A stretch of 64,000 nucleotides of DNA. It comes from Undibacterium sp. 5I1. GTDB taxonomy: Bacteria > Pseudomonadota > Gammaproteobacteria > Burkholderiales > Burkholderiaceae_D. A model generated the notes under the pieces. It saw nothing but the letters and a program-made list of their open reading frames with translations. It searched no databases and was not told the origin of the DNA. Made by a program: the position numbers and the translations under genes. The DNA lies in assembly GCF_034314085.1 (NCBI RefSeq), contig NZ_JAVIWI010000001.1, forward strand, positions 2,418,001 through 2,482,000, given 5' to 3'. The first letter of the stretch is position 1. Each line of letters opens with the position of its first letter. This document shows, piece by piece, positions 56,494 to 64,000 of this stretch.

Positions 56494-57309
56494 CTAACTG
56501 AAAAAAAGCTGCTGTATATGCTGCATTGGCGAATGCTGTTTTAAGCCATTCACTTTTATTAGAATAATCGAGATATTGTCCCGACCACCTAATTCATTCG
56601 CTTTGTGTAGCAACAATTCGCAACAAAGCGCTAAATTATCTCTATGCAGACTAACTGTGGTTTCGATTTCATCATGCTTGAGCATGTCGGTCAAGCCATC
56701 GGAGCACATTAGATAAATATCCTCTTCTTGAATGACATGCTCGCTAATTTCCACCTCAATCTCACCTTGCACACCGATTGCTCTGGTAATCAAGTTCTTA
56801 ATCGGAGAATACTGCGCTTGCTCTTCGCTAATCAGACCAGCGTCAATTTGCGCCTGTAATACTGAGTGGTCGTGCGTAATCTGCAGTAAACGGTTGGACC
56901 GGTATTGGTAGACACGCGAATCGCCCACATGCGCAACAAGGAGTCTATCGTGATGACAAAACGCAACGACAACGGTGGTACCCATACCAATAAATTCGGG
57001 ATTATTCTGTGCTGCATCCCAGACACGAAAATTGCTCATCTCGATTGCTTCTTTAATCCACTTCGCGGCAACCGATGTCTGGCGCGCAAATAAAGAAGAA
57101 AAAGTAGATGTTTTTTTGAGGAGTAACTGCTGCGTAATAATGTCTACCGTCATTTTGCTAGCGATCTCACCAGCATTGTATCCGCCCATACCATCTGCTA
57201 ATACTGCAAAATCCGCCTCGGCACATATCTCTATGGCATCTTCGTTTTGTGCTCGTACCAGTCCCGTATCCGAGAGACCCGCAAACTCTAATACGCGTTG
57301 AAATGACAT
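56494..57309 (-). CDS. PP2C-family Ser/Thr protein phosphatase (Stp1-like)
   Basis: A 271-residue metal-dependent phosphatase. Motifs LVRAQNEDA, LADGMGGYNAGEIAS, VVAFCHHDRLLVAHVGDSRVY, MCSDGLTDML and GGRDNISIILI hold the metal-binding aspartates of the bacterial PP2C family. It pairs with the FHA gene downstream; such pairs often regulate secretion systems or cell envelope functions. No cognate kinase is in view. Confidence 0.92.
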   Translation of the reverse strand: MSFQRVLEFAGLSDTGLVRAQNEDAIEICAEADFAVLADGMGGYNAGEIASKMTVDIITQQLLLKKTSTFSSLFARQTSVAAKWIKEAIEMSNFRVWDAAQNNPEFIGMGTTVVVAFCHHDRLLVAHVGDSRVYQYRSNRLLQITHDHSVLQAQIDAGLISEEQAQYSPIKNLITRAIGVQGEIEVEISEHVIQEEDIYLMCSDGLTDMLKHDEIETTVSLHRDNLALCCELLLHKANELGGRDNISIILIKVNGLKQHSPMQHIQQLFFS

Positions 57310-57445
57310 GAATAGTGATTAAATATGAGAAATAAATCAGGTTCTATAAATATAAAAAGATATAAATCATAATAATCCCAAGCAATGCTGAAGATCATTA
57401 TTCAAGCTTAACACCAAGCTGCGGAACTGTTGCATAAAGATAAGT

Positions 57446-57472
57446 AAAATGGGGAGCAAAGCTCCCCATTTT
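57446..57472 (-). terminator. Terminator after sucD
   Basis: AAAATGGGGAGC and GCTCCCCATTTT form a perfect 12-bp stem with an AAA/TTT loop. The symmetric flank could act in both directions. Confidence 0.8.
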
Positions 57473-57526
57473 ATGATGTAACCCCGAATAAGTTGCTCAA
57501 AATTGCAACTTAGTCCGACATTGAGA

Positions 57527-58408
57527 CTACAACATCGCCTTCAACAAACGCGCCATTTCTGACGGGTTTTTAGTTGCTTTGATGCCGCACTCTTCCATGA
57601 TGTCTAATTTAGCTTGTGCCGTATCAGCACCACCAGAAATCAAAGCACCAGCATGACCCATACGTTTGCCTGGAGGCGCTGTAACACCAGCGATAAAGCC
57701 GACGACTGGTTTCTTCATGTTGTCACGTATCCAATAGGATGCATTGGCTTCGTCGGGGCCGCCGATTTCGCCGATCATGATAACCGCGTCAGTGTCTGGA
57801 TCATCATTGAACATCTTCATGATGTCGATATGCTTCAAACCATTAATAGGATCACCACCAATACCAACAGCAGAAGATTGACCCAGACCTAATGCAGTCA
57901 ATTGGCCTACTGCTTCGTAAGTCAATGTACCGGAGCGGGAAACCACGCCGATACGACCTTTACGATGGATATGACCTGGCATGATGCCGATCTTGATTTC
58001 GTCTGGTGTGATCAGGCCTGGGCAATTTGGTCCGAGCAATTTCGTTTTGCTGCCAGATTTTGCCATGCGGTCTTTAAGCATCATCATGTCACGGACAGGA
58101 ATGCCTTCGGTAATGCAAATTGCCAGATCGAGGTCCGCTTCGACCGCTTCCCAAATCGCGGCAGCAGCACCTGCAGGTGGTACGTAGATAACAGAAACTG
58201 TTGCGCCAGTAGCCGCTTTTGCTTCAGATACGTTAGCAAAAATAGGAATGCCTTCGAAATCTTCGCCAGCCTTTTTAGGATTGACGCCAGCGACGAAACA
58301 GTTTTTACCGTTTGCGTAATCGCGGCACATACGAGTATGGAACTGGCCAGTTTTGCCAGTGATACCTTGGGTGATAACTTTTGTATCTTTATTGATCAGG
58401 ATGGACAT
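57527..58408 (-). CDS. sucD: Succinyl-CoA synthetase alpha subunit
   Basis: The 293-residue ADP-forming subunit that carries the phosphohistidine. The CoA-binding N-terminal motif ITGKTGQFHTRMCRDY and the active-site His252 in MGHAGALISGGADTAQ are visible. It starts 18 bases after sucC and forms the TCA-cycle sucCD operon with it, ending in a strong hairpin. Confidence 0.97.
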   Translation of the reverse strand: MSILINKDTKVITQGITGKTGQFHTRMCRDYANGKNCFVAGVNPKKAGEDFEGIPIFANVSEAKAATGATVSVIYVPPAGAAAAIWEAVEADLDLAICITEGIPVRDMMMLKDRMAKSGSKTKLLGPNCPGLITPDEIKIGIMPGHIHRKGRIGVVSRSGTLTYEAVGQLTALGLGQSSAVGIGGDPINGLKHIDIMKMFNDDPDTDAVIMIGEIGGPDEANASYWIRDNMKKPVVGFIAGVTAPPGKRMGHAGALISGGADTAQAKLDIMEECGIKATKNPSEMARLLKAML

Positions 58409-58426
58409 ATCTGTTCCTTGCGATTA

Positions 58427-59596
58427 TTAAGCGTGAGCTGCAGCAGCGGCAACAACCTTCTGCGCTGCTTCTTCCATCGTATCAGCGGCGATGATAGGCA
58501 GACCAGAATCAGCCAGCATCTTCTTGCCGATGTCTTCGTTGGTACCCTTCATGCGTACCACCAACGGTACTTGCAGGGAAACCGCTTTAGATGCAGTGAT
58601 GACACCCTCAGCAATCACGTCACAACGCATAATGCCACCGAAAATATTGACCAAGATCGCTTTCAGACCTGGATTTTTCAACATAATCTTAAACGCTTCA
58701 GTCACTTTTTCTGCTGTCGCGCCGCCGCCTACGTCAAGGAAGTTAGCTGGCTCACCGCCGAACAACTTAATCGTATCCATCGTTGCCATTGCTAGACCAG
58801 CTCCGTTGACTAAGCAACCGATATTGCCGTCGAGCGAGATGTAAGCGAGGTCAAATTTAGATGCTTCAATTTCAGCCGGATCTTCTTCATCCAGATCGCG
58901 GTAAGCCACGATTTCTGGTTGACGGAACAAAGCATTCGCGTCGAAGTTGAACTTAGCATCGAGAGCAATGACTTTACCCGAACCGGTCAAAATCAAAGGA
59001 TTGATTTCTGCCAGTGAACAATCGGTTGCCATGAAAGCTTCGTACAGACCTTTTAACTGAACGCGTGCGTCAGCGATAGACTCTTCTGGCACACCAATTT
59101 TGCGGGAGATATCATCTGCCTCTGCATCTTGCAGACCATTAGTCGGGTCGATAGCGATGGAATGCAATAGTTCTGGATGTGACTCAGCCACTTCCTCAAT
59201 GTCCATACCGCCTTCGCTGGACGCCATCAAGACGACGCGCTGGCTGATACGGTCAGTCACCATACTGACGTACAGTTCTTTTTTAATATCAGCGCCTTCT
59301 TCGATCAGTAAGCGACGGACTTTTTGGCCTTCTGGCCCAGTCTGATGCGTTACCAATTGCATACCCAGAATCGCAGTCGCGTATTCGCGCACTTGCTCAA
59401 GGGATTTAGCTACTTTGACGCCGCCACCTTTACCACGACCACCAGCATGAATTTGCGCTTTGACAACCCAAACTGGGCCGCCTAAAGTTTCGGCCGCTTT
59501 AACGGCTTCATCTACGGACAGGCATGGAATACCGCGTGGTACTGTCACTCCGAATTTGCGGAGGATTTCTTTACCCTGATACTCATGAATTTTCAT
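58427..59596 (-). CDS. sucC: Succinyl-CoA synthetase beta subunit
   Basis: The 389-residue nucleotide-binding subunit. N-terminal [17 protein letters not shown] begins an ATP-grasp domain ([17 protein letters not shown]), and [20 protein letters not shown] with [15 protein letters not shown] forms the C-terminal CoA-ligase part contacting the SucD phosphohistidine. The size is normal. Confidence 0.97.
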   Translation of the reverse strand: MKIHEYQGKEILRKFGVTVPRGIPCLSVDEAVKAAETLGGPVWVVKAQIHAGGRGKGGGVKVAKSLEQVREYATAILGMQLVTHQTGPEGQKVRRLLIEEGADIKKELYVSMVTDRISQRVVLMASSEGGMDIEEVAESHPELLHSIAIDPTNGLQDAEADDISRKIGVPEESIADARVQLKGLYEAFMATDCSLAEINPLILTGSGKVIALDAKFNFDANALFRQPEIVAYRDLDEEDPAEIEASKFDLAYISLDGNIGCLVNGAGLAMATMDTIKLFGGEPANFLDVGGGATAEKVTEAFKIMLKNPGLKAILVNIFGGIMRCDVIAEGVITASKAVSLQVPLVVRMKGTNEDIGKKMLADSGLPIIAADTMEEAAQKVVAAAAAHA

Positions 59597-59677
59597 ACGA
59601 CTTCCCTTCAGACACTGAGGTATTAGTTGATAGGCAAAACAAAATAAAACAACAAAAATAAAAACAGTAAAAACGAA

Positions 59678-60280
59678 CTAAGCAGATGATTTTGCGTCAG
59701 GCGGCGAACTACTTGCCACCGCCCATCGCGGGTAATATTGCACAACAGCTGGGCCATCTAGCCTTAGCGCATGGCAACGATTAAGTTGAAAAGGTTGTTG
59801 CTGGTTGTCAGAAGTGCGGTCAGAACTGCTGGCGCCATCGCGGGTATCAATCACATCACCGGCAAAAGCTTGCACCGCAGCGGTCGGGAGAATTTGGGCT
59901 AGCTCGGTAATATGGGTGCAGCCATTAATGCCAGACATTCTTTCTTTAACACCTTGCCGGAACTGCATCATCAAGTTAAGCCCAATTAACTTTTTATAAT
60001 CTGGGCCTATCGTGTTGCAAAAGCCTGGGTACGGTACCGCATCCGAGACCGCCATTGCATCAACAATGGTCAAGTTGGTATCGATCGTAATCCGCAAACT
60101 AAGATCATGCAGCGGTGAGCCAACCGGCCGGATGCCAGAAGCAAGTTGAATGTCGCGGGTTTTGGTGTCGGTAATGTGAGCGTCAAGATCCCACAATCCA
60201 TCATCGCGAGCGAATGCGTCGATTTGGATTGAGCGCGTGTGCTTAAGTGCACGGCGAGAAGTGGATATTGGTAAGGGCAT
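59678..60280 (-). CDS. DUF2889 family protein
   Basis: About 200 residues from the ATG giving MPLPISTSRRALKHTRSIQI; an upstream GTG adds 12. DUF2889 hallmarks follow: DGLWDLDAHITDTKTRDIQ, GSPLHDLSLRITID and INGCTHITELAQIL. Function is unknown. Its position upstream of sucC (toward recX-recA) is common in Burkholderiales, where the sucC neighbourhood is conserved. Confidence 0.88.
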   Translation of the reverse strand: MPLPISTSRRALKHTRSIQIDAFARDDGLWDLDAHITDTKTRDIQLASGIRPVGSPLHDLSLRITIDTNLTIVDAMAVSDAVPYPGFCNTIGPDYKKLIGLNLMMQFRQGVKERMSGINGCTHITELAQILPTAAVQAFAGDVIDTRDGASSSDRTSDNQQQPFQLNRCHALRLDGPAVVQYYPRWAVASSSPPDAKSSA

Positions 60281-60826
60281 ATGCCTGATGGCGGCTATTT
60301 CAGTGTAAAGAGCCACAATTGCGCGTCGTCACCGCAGTTTCTACGATAACAGCCGCTCTTGCGGCCCTGCAAAAATCCCGAGAAGTGTAGCACAAGTCGA
60401 TGCGTAAGCTCCTGCGTTTTGCGTCAAAGATCGTAGCTACAATTTAAATCGGTTCTTTTTTTGTGGCTTGCGCTACAGATTAATTGCCTCATGCCAAAGA
60501 TAAATTCACACGAGCTCAACATACAGATGAAGCGATAACTAAGTAATTCGTCTCGACAAGATGAGAAGCCGTCATGAAGTATTTTCTCCTTGTCAGTGAA
60601 GGTTAATATTTCTGAGTGCGGCTCAACAGCAATACACTCCCCATTTCTTTAAATAAAAATGGCTTATAGCCCAATGAATATATGGACAATTAAAATATAC
60701 CTACCCAGAGTATTATTTTCAATAATATCAACGGAGAGGCTTTACCGAAATTATAGTTGCTGAATATTGCTTAATATTTCTTAGAGAAAATCTTTATTAT
60801 TTCCAAAAAACTCCATATATAGACGC
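60281..60826. other. Intergenic stretch between recX and the DUF2889 gene
   Basis: About 545 AT-rich bases with no credible gene. Repeat copy 4 (60,631-60,715) lies here. Confidence 0.5.
60631..60715 (+). repeat. Dispersed ~85-bp imperfect palindromic repeat, copy 4
   Basis: It starts ATACACTCCCCATT, contains TATGGACAATTAAAATATACC and ends AGAGTATT (the quoted block is broken for length: TATGGACAAT then TTAAAATATACC). Here it is opposite to the flanking genes, unlike copies 1 and 2. Confidence 0.7.
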
Positions 60827-61288
60827 TTATTCATCAGTATCTTCGTCACGGGGAGCGCGCATTGCGGTCTGAATTGCTTTGGAAGAAAATCCTCGCTGCT
60901 GCATGAAACGCGCCTGCTTTGCACGCTCAAGATGGTCTGCAGGGGAATGAGGGAATTTTCTGTGCAGCACATCGATCGCACGACTCAACTCTGATTCCGC
61001 CAACTCAGCTTTAACGCGATCAATTTCTTGCCCGTCCATCTGGTGGCTCTGTAATTCGGCGAGTATCCGCTGATTGCCGAAACGTGCTACACGGCGATTT
61101 ACTAAGGAATCTGCAAAGCGTTCGGCCGACAGATATTTGGCAGTTTCTAACCAATCCAGAAGCACCGAGATATCTTCGCCTTCTCGCGCATGAGGCTGGA
61201 GCTTATGCTCCAACTCCATCCGGCTATGTTCTCGCATAGAAAGATAGCGCAGTGCTCTAGCTTTTAAACTGATTTTTAATTTAGCCAT
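60827..61288 (-). CDS. recX: Regulatory protein RecX
   Basis: A 153-residue modulator that binds RecA filaments and limits their activity. It shows the three-helix repeat pattern: [21 protein letters not shown] (given as a landmark), [20 protein letters not shown] and [16 protein letters not shown]. It lies downstream of recA, as in nearly all Burkholderiales, with a strong hairpin between them that should lower recX expression relative to recA. Confidence 0.92.
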   Translation of the reverse strand: MAKLKISLKARALRYLSMREHSRMELEHKLQPHAREGEDISVLLDWLETAKYLSAERFADSLVNRRVARFGNQRILAELQSHQMDGQEIDRVKAELAESELSRAIDVLHRKFPHSPADHLERAKQARFMQQRGFSSKAIQTAMRAPRDEDTDE

Positions 61289-61321
61289 GGTTAAGTAAAT
61301 ATCCCAAAATATCTGCTCAAT

Positions 61322-61362
61322 AAAAAACCGGAATATGCTTGTATTAGAAGCGTATTCCGGCT
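61322..61362 (-). terminator. Terminator between recA and recX
   Basis: CCGGAATA and TATTCCGG with GCTT/AAGC pairs form a long stem followed by TTTTTTATT on the minus strand. Read-through would couple recX to recA. Confidence 0.88.
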
Positions 61363-61511
61363 TGGACTTTTTGACTTGAGTTTTTGACTCAATGGCCGCC
61401 GTCGTAATATGGCTTGTTTAGGCTATTTCGCCAGGCGCTTAGTGAGTTTGCAACTAATAAGTTTGCGAATAATCAATTTGCGGCATCAGAATGACTCAAC
61501 TTACATTAAGC

Positions 61512-62615
61512 CTATTCAGCCTTCTCCGCTTTTTCAGCTTTTTCTGCCTTCTCCGCTTTTGCTGGCTTTGATTTAGTTTTTTCTGTCACCAACTCTTGCA
61601 GCGTCGGCACTTTTAAATGCACACGAACTTTGTTTTCAATCTCATGCGCGAGTGCCGGTCGCTCGCTCAGGAAACTCCGTGCATTATCTTTACCTTGTCC
61701 GATACGTTCGCCATTGTAGCTATACCAGGCACCGGCTTTTTCTACAATCTTAGCGTCAGCGGCCAAATCTAAAATCTCGCCTTCGCGGGAGATACCTGCA
61801 CCGTACAAGATATCAAAATGCGCTTCTTTGAAAGGAGGCGCTACTTTGTTTTTGACTACTTTAACTTTCGTTTCATTACCGATGACTTCGTCACCGGCTT
61901 TGATGGAACCTGTACGACGAATATCCAGACGAACCGATGCGTAAAACTTCAATGCGTTACCACCAGTTGTGGTTTCTGGGCTACCAAACATGACACCGAT
62001 TTTCATACGGATCTGGTTAATAAAAATAACTAGTGTATTCGTACGTTTTATGCTGCCAGTAAGTTTGCGCAGAGCTTGTGACATCAGACGCGCTTGCAAA
62101 CCCGGCAAAGAATCACCCATATCGCCTTCGATTTCAGCCCGTGGGGTGAGCGCAGCGACCGAGTCAATAACGATTAGATCGACGCTGCCTGAACGTACCA
62201 GAGCATCGGTAATTTCTAATGCCTGCTCGCCGGTATCCGGTTGTGAAATCAGCAAATCAGATAAGTTAACGCCTAGTTTTTGCGCATAGCCCACATCCAA
62301 AGCATGCTCCGCATCAATAAATGCGCAAGTGCCGCCCAACTTTTGCATCTCTGCAATGACTTGCAATGTCAGCGTTGTTTTGCCGGAAGATTCTGGACCA
62401 TAAATCTCAACGACACGACCGCGTGGCAAACCGCCTACGCCCAAGGCGACGTCCAGCCCCAAAGAACCCGTGGACACAACTTGCACTTCTTCTACCACTT
62501 CACCATCGGCCATCCGCATGACGGAACCTTTGCCAAATTGTTTTTCAATCTGTGCAAGTGCGGCTGCTAAAGCTTTGCTCTTGTCTGAGCCGGTATCGGA
62601 TTTTTTGTCGTCCAT
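61512..62615 (-). CDS. recA: Recombinase RecA
   Basis: The 367-residue strand-exchange protein and LexA coprotease. Walker A is GPESSGKT (residues 73-80), the [11 protein letters not shown] and [19 protein letters not shown] blocks are intact, and [20 protein letters not shown] covers loop 2. The C-terminus ends in five AEK/KAE repeats encoded by a short tandem repeat. A CTG-N10-CAG LexA-type box lies about 93 bases upstream. Confidence 0.98.
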   Translation of the reverse strand: MDDKKSDTGSDKSKALAAALAQIEKQFGKGSVMRMADGEVVEEVQVVSTGSLGLDVALGVGGLPRGRVVEIYGPESSGKTTLTLQVIAEMQKLGGTCAFIDAEHALDVGYAQKLGVNLSDLLISQPDTGEQALEITDALVRSGSVDLIVIDSVAALTPRAEIEGDMGDSLPGLQARLMSQALRKLTGSIKRTNTLVIFINQIRMKIGVMFGSPETTTGGNALKFYASVRLDIRRTGSIKAGDEVIGNETKVKVVKNKVAPPFKEAHFDILYGAGISREGEILDLAADAKIVEKAGAWYSYNGERIGQGKDNARSFLSERPALAHEIENKVRVHLKVPTLQELVTEKTKSKPAKAEKAEKAEKAEKAE

Positions 62616-62707
62616 AATTTCTTTCAGGTATGTTGCGCTTTATGATTTTTTGAAATGTGCCGATGGGTTTTTTACAAAAATCAGCAGGTTTTCTACATCT
62701 GACGACA

Positions 62708-62723
62708 CTGTATAAAAAATCAG
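62708..62723 (-). promoter_or_regulatory. LexA (SOS) box upstream of recA
   Basis: CTGATTTTTTATACAG on the minus strand fits the CTG-N10-CAG consensus with A/T-rich centre. It lies about 93 bases before the recA ATG, a normal position. Confidence 0.75.
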
Positions 62724-63249
62724 TGATTTATGCAAGCAGGATTTTAAAGAATTTATTATTACCTAAAACTGCCAACTGTCGATTTTCATTTAACTTTGAC
62801 CTTTTGGGAGTGCGCATCAACATTTCTTATCTTGGCTATTAATTAATTTGCACAATTTGGTTATCTGAGAAAATCGGATCTTTAATGATTAGCTCACATC
62901 CATTTTCGTCGAATAGCGTTTGAATGACCTTAAGACTTGATAGCGATTATCACTTTTGTCGCGCTGCAAGCTTTTGCTTAGGTCTGTTAACATTGAAACT
63001 TGCAAATGAATTGATGCCAAAATGCAAGAATGCGCCATGGCGCTGCTTGCTTGTGGCTTTGTGCTTGTTTAGACCCAATCCCTTACTCGGTTTATCTCGG
63101 TTTTGTGTTAACGGGTTCCGGCTTCGTCAGTTATTCTAGGGCAAGTATAGTCGTTCTGGAGAATCGGCTTGGCTCCTTGTCACAAGAAAAAGAACAAACA
63201 ATACCTGTTCATTAGTCAAGTTCATTAGTCAACTTTTGTTATCCCCATT
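62724..63249. other. Intergenic stretch between recA and the DUF2252 gene
   Basis: About 525 bases between divergent genes. Short frames here have no supporting features; I see no repeat, RNA or terminator. Confidence 0.5.
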
Positions 63250-64000
63250 TTGAAAACATATCGGCTACTTATGAAACGAAAGCATCAATTCCCTCAAACT
63301 TCTGATCGGGCGACGGTCTTAGCCCACACCCGGAATCTCAAAATGACCAGCTCCGCGAGTGCGTACGTGCGCGGTAGCACATCAAAATTTTACGAATGGC
63401 TTGAAACATCCAGTATGGGGAAAATACCCGAAGGGCCACCTATATGGATTTGCGGGGATTGCCACATAGGCAATCTTGGACCGGTCGCTGATATTGACGG
63501 TAAAGTTGATTTTCAAATCCGAGACTTTGATCAAACGGTGATCGGCAATCCTGCCCATGATCTGATCAGGCTGGCGTTGTCTCTTGCATTCGCCGCTCGA
63601 GGTTCTAACCTTCCTGGCATTATGACGGCGCATATGCTAGAGGTGTTAATGGATGGATACACATCGCAATTTGTGATCGGCGATGAGACGCCGATCCCAG
63701 TACCGGCGGTGGTCCGGGCTTCAATGAAAGTAGCACGGAATCGCACCTGGAAGCATCTCGCACGGGAACGTATTGCGGATGTCCGGCCGCATATTCCGCT
63801 AGGAAAAAAATATTGGCCAATCCTAGCCAAAGAACAAAACGCCATCCGATCTGTATTTTAGAAAGGAAGGGCTATCGATCTGGTGAACAAGATTCGCAGC
63901 AGGAATCTTGAAGATAATGTCAGTCTTTTGGATGCCGCCTATTGGGTCAAAGGGTGCAGCTCACTAGGCCTGTTGAGATATGCTGTACTTTTGGATGTTG
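63250..64000 (+). pseudogene. DUF2252 family protein with an in-frame TAG (3' partial)
   Basis: The frame starts at TTG (an ATG follows at residue 8) and shows the kinase-like DUF2252 pattern: PPIWICGDCHIGNLGPVAD, QIRDFDQTVIGNPAHDLIRLA. A TAG at 63,859-63,861 stops it after NAIRSVF, but the same frame goes on with GRAIDLVNKIRSRN, SLLDAAYWVKGCSSLG and LRYAVLLDV, which is the expected next DUF2252 block, and runs off the window. So one stop interrupts an otherwise intact gene, either real decay or a sequencing error. Confidence 0.7.

Noticed and set aside
57902..58795. 297-codon plus-strand frame opposite sucD and sucC
   Set aside because: Antisense shadow crossing the boundary of two well-supported genes; no domain.

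Overview
The window looks like a betaproteobacterial chromosome of the Burkholderiales, most likely Oxalobacteraceae (Undibacterium- or Herminiimonas-like). This rests on gene order and protein character, not on a database match: gyrA-serC-pheA-hisC-tyrA-aroA-cmk-rpsA-ihfB-lapA-lapB, ompA-ubiG-gph-ssrA, a tmRNA tag ANDNSYALAA, sucCD near recA-recX, and moderate GC. No rRNA or tRNA gene was seen.

Region 1 (1-24.9 kb) is core chromosome. It starts with a 5'-truncated transglutaminase gene (tgpA type), mltB, a small HTH protein and cysM. A long minus-strand block follows: comEA-like, a heptose kinase (rfaE1), ugd, lapB, lapA, ihfB, rpsA, cmk, aroA, tyrA, hisC, pheA, serC and gyrA. These supply LPS precursors and LPS control, the translation and nucleoid proteins S1 and IHF, and aromatic amino acid and serine synthesis. 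On the plus strand ompA, ubiG, gph and the tmRNA gene ssrA follow.

Region 2 (24,904-42,142) is a 17.2-kb genomic island inserted in the 3' end of ssrA and bounded by a 28-bp direct repeat. It carries a three-gene TerB/ATPase/helicase operon that matches the Shango anti-phage system, a strongly foldable RNA-like segment just downstream, several small orphan genes, a plasmid-like replication/mobilisation module (ribbon-helix-helix protein, winged-helix Rep-like protein, a hairpin- and repeat-rich non-coding region, a Replic_Relax-type protein), an excisionase and tyrosine integrase pair, a Sel1 lipoprotein, a broken secreted protein and an AbiEi/AbiEii type IV toxin-antitoxin pair with its own palindromic operator. 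It reads as a defence island on an integrative, possibly mobilisable, element.

Region 3 (42.1-64 kb) returns to the chromosome: dacB, a BepA-like M48 protease, moaC, a TonB-dependent receptor with an in-frame stop, a histidine acid phosphatase (phytase-like), a type IV pilus block (three tandem pilins with a sigma-54 promoter, a TfpX/TfpZ accessory protein, a PglL-like glycosyl ligase), an FHA protein and PP2C phosphatase pair, sucD-sucC, a DUF2889 protein, recX, recA with a LexA-type box, and an interrupted DUF2252 gene that runs off the end.

Items most worth a second look: the 135-nt nested fold after the Shango operon; a 138-residue in-frame tandem duplication in the Shango TerB protein; a family of about 85-bp imperfect palindromic repeats present four times in intergenic DNA; the replication-like region of the island; and three genes each broken by one in-frame stop.
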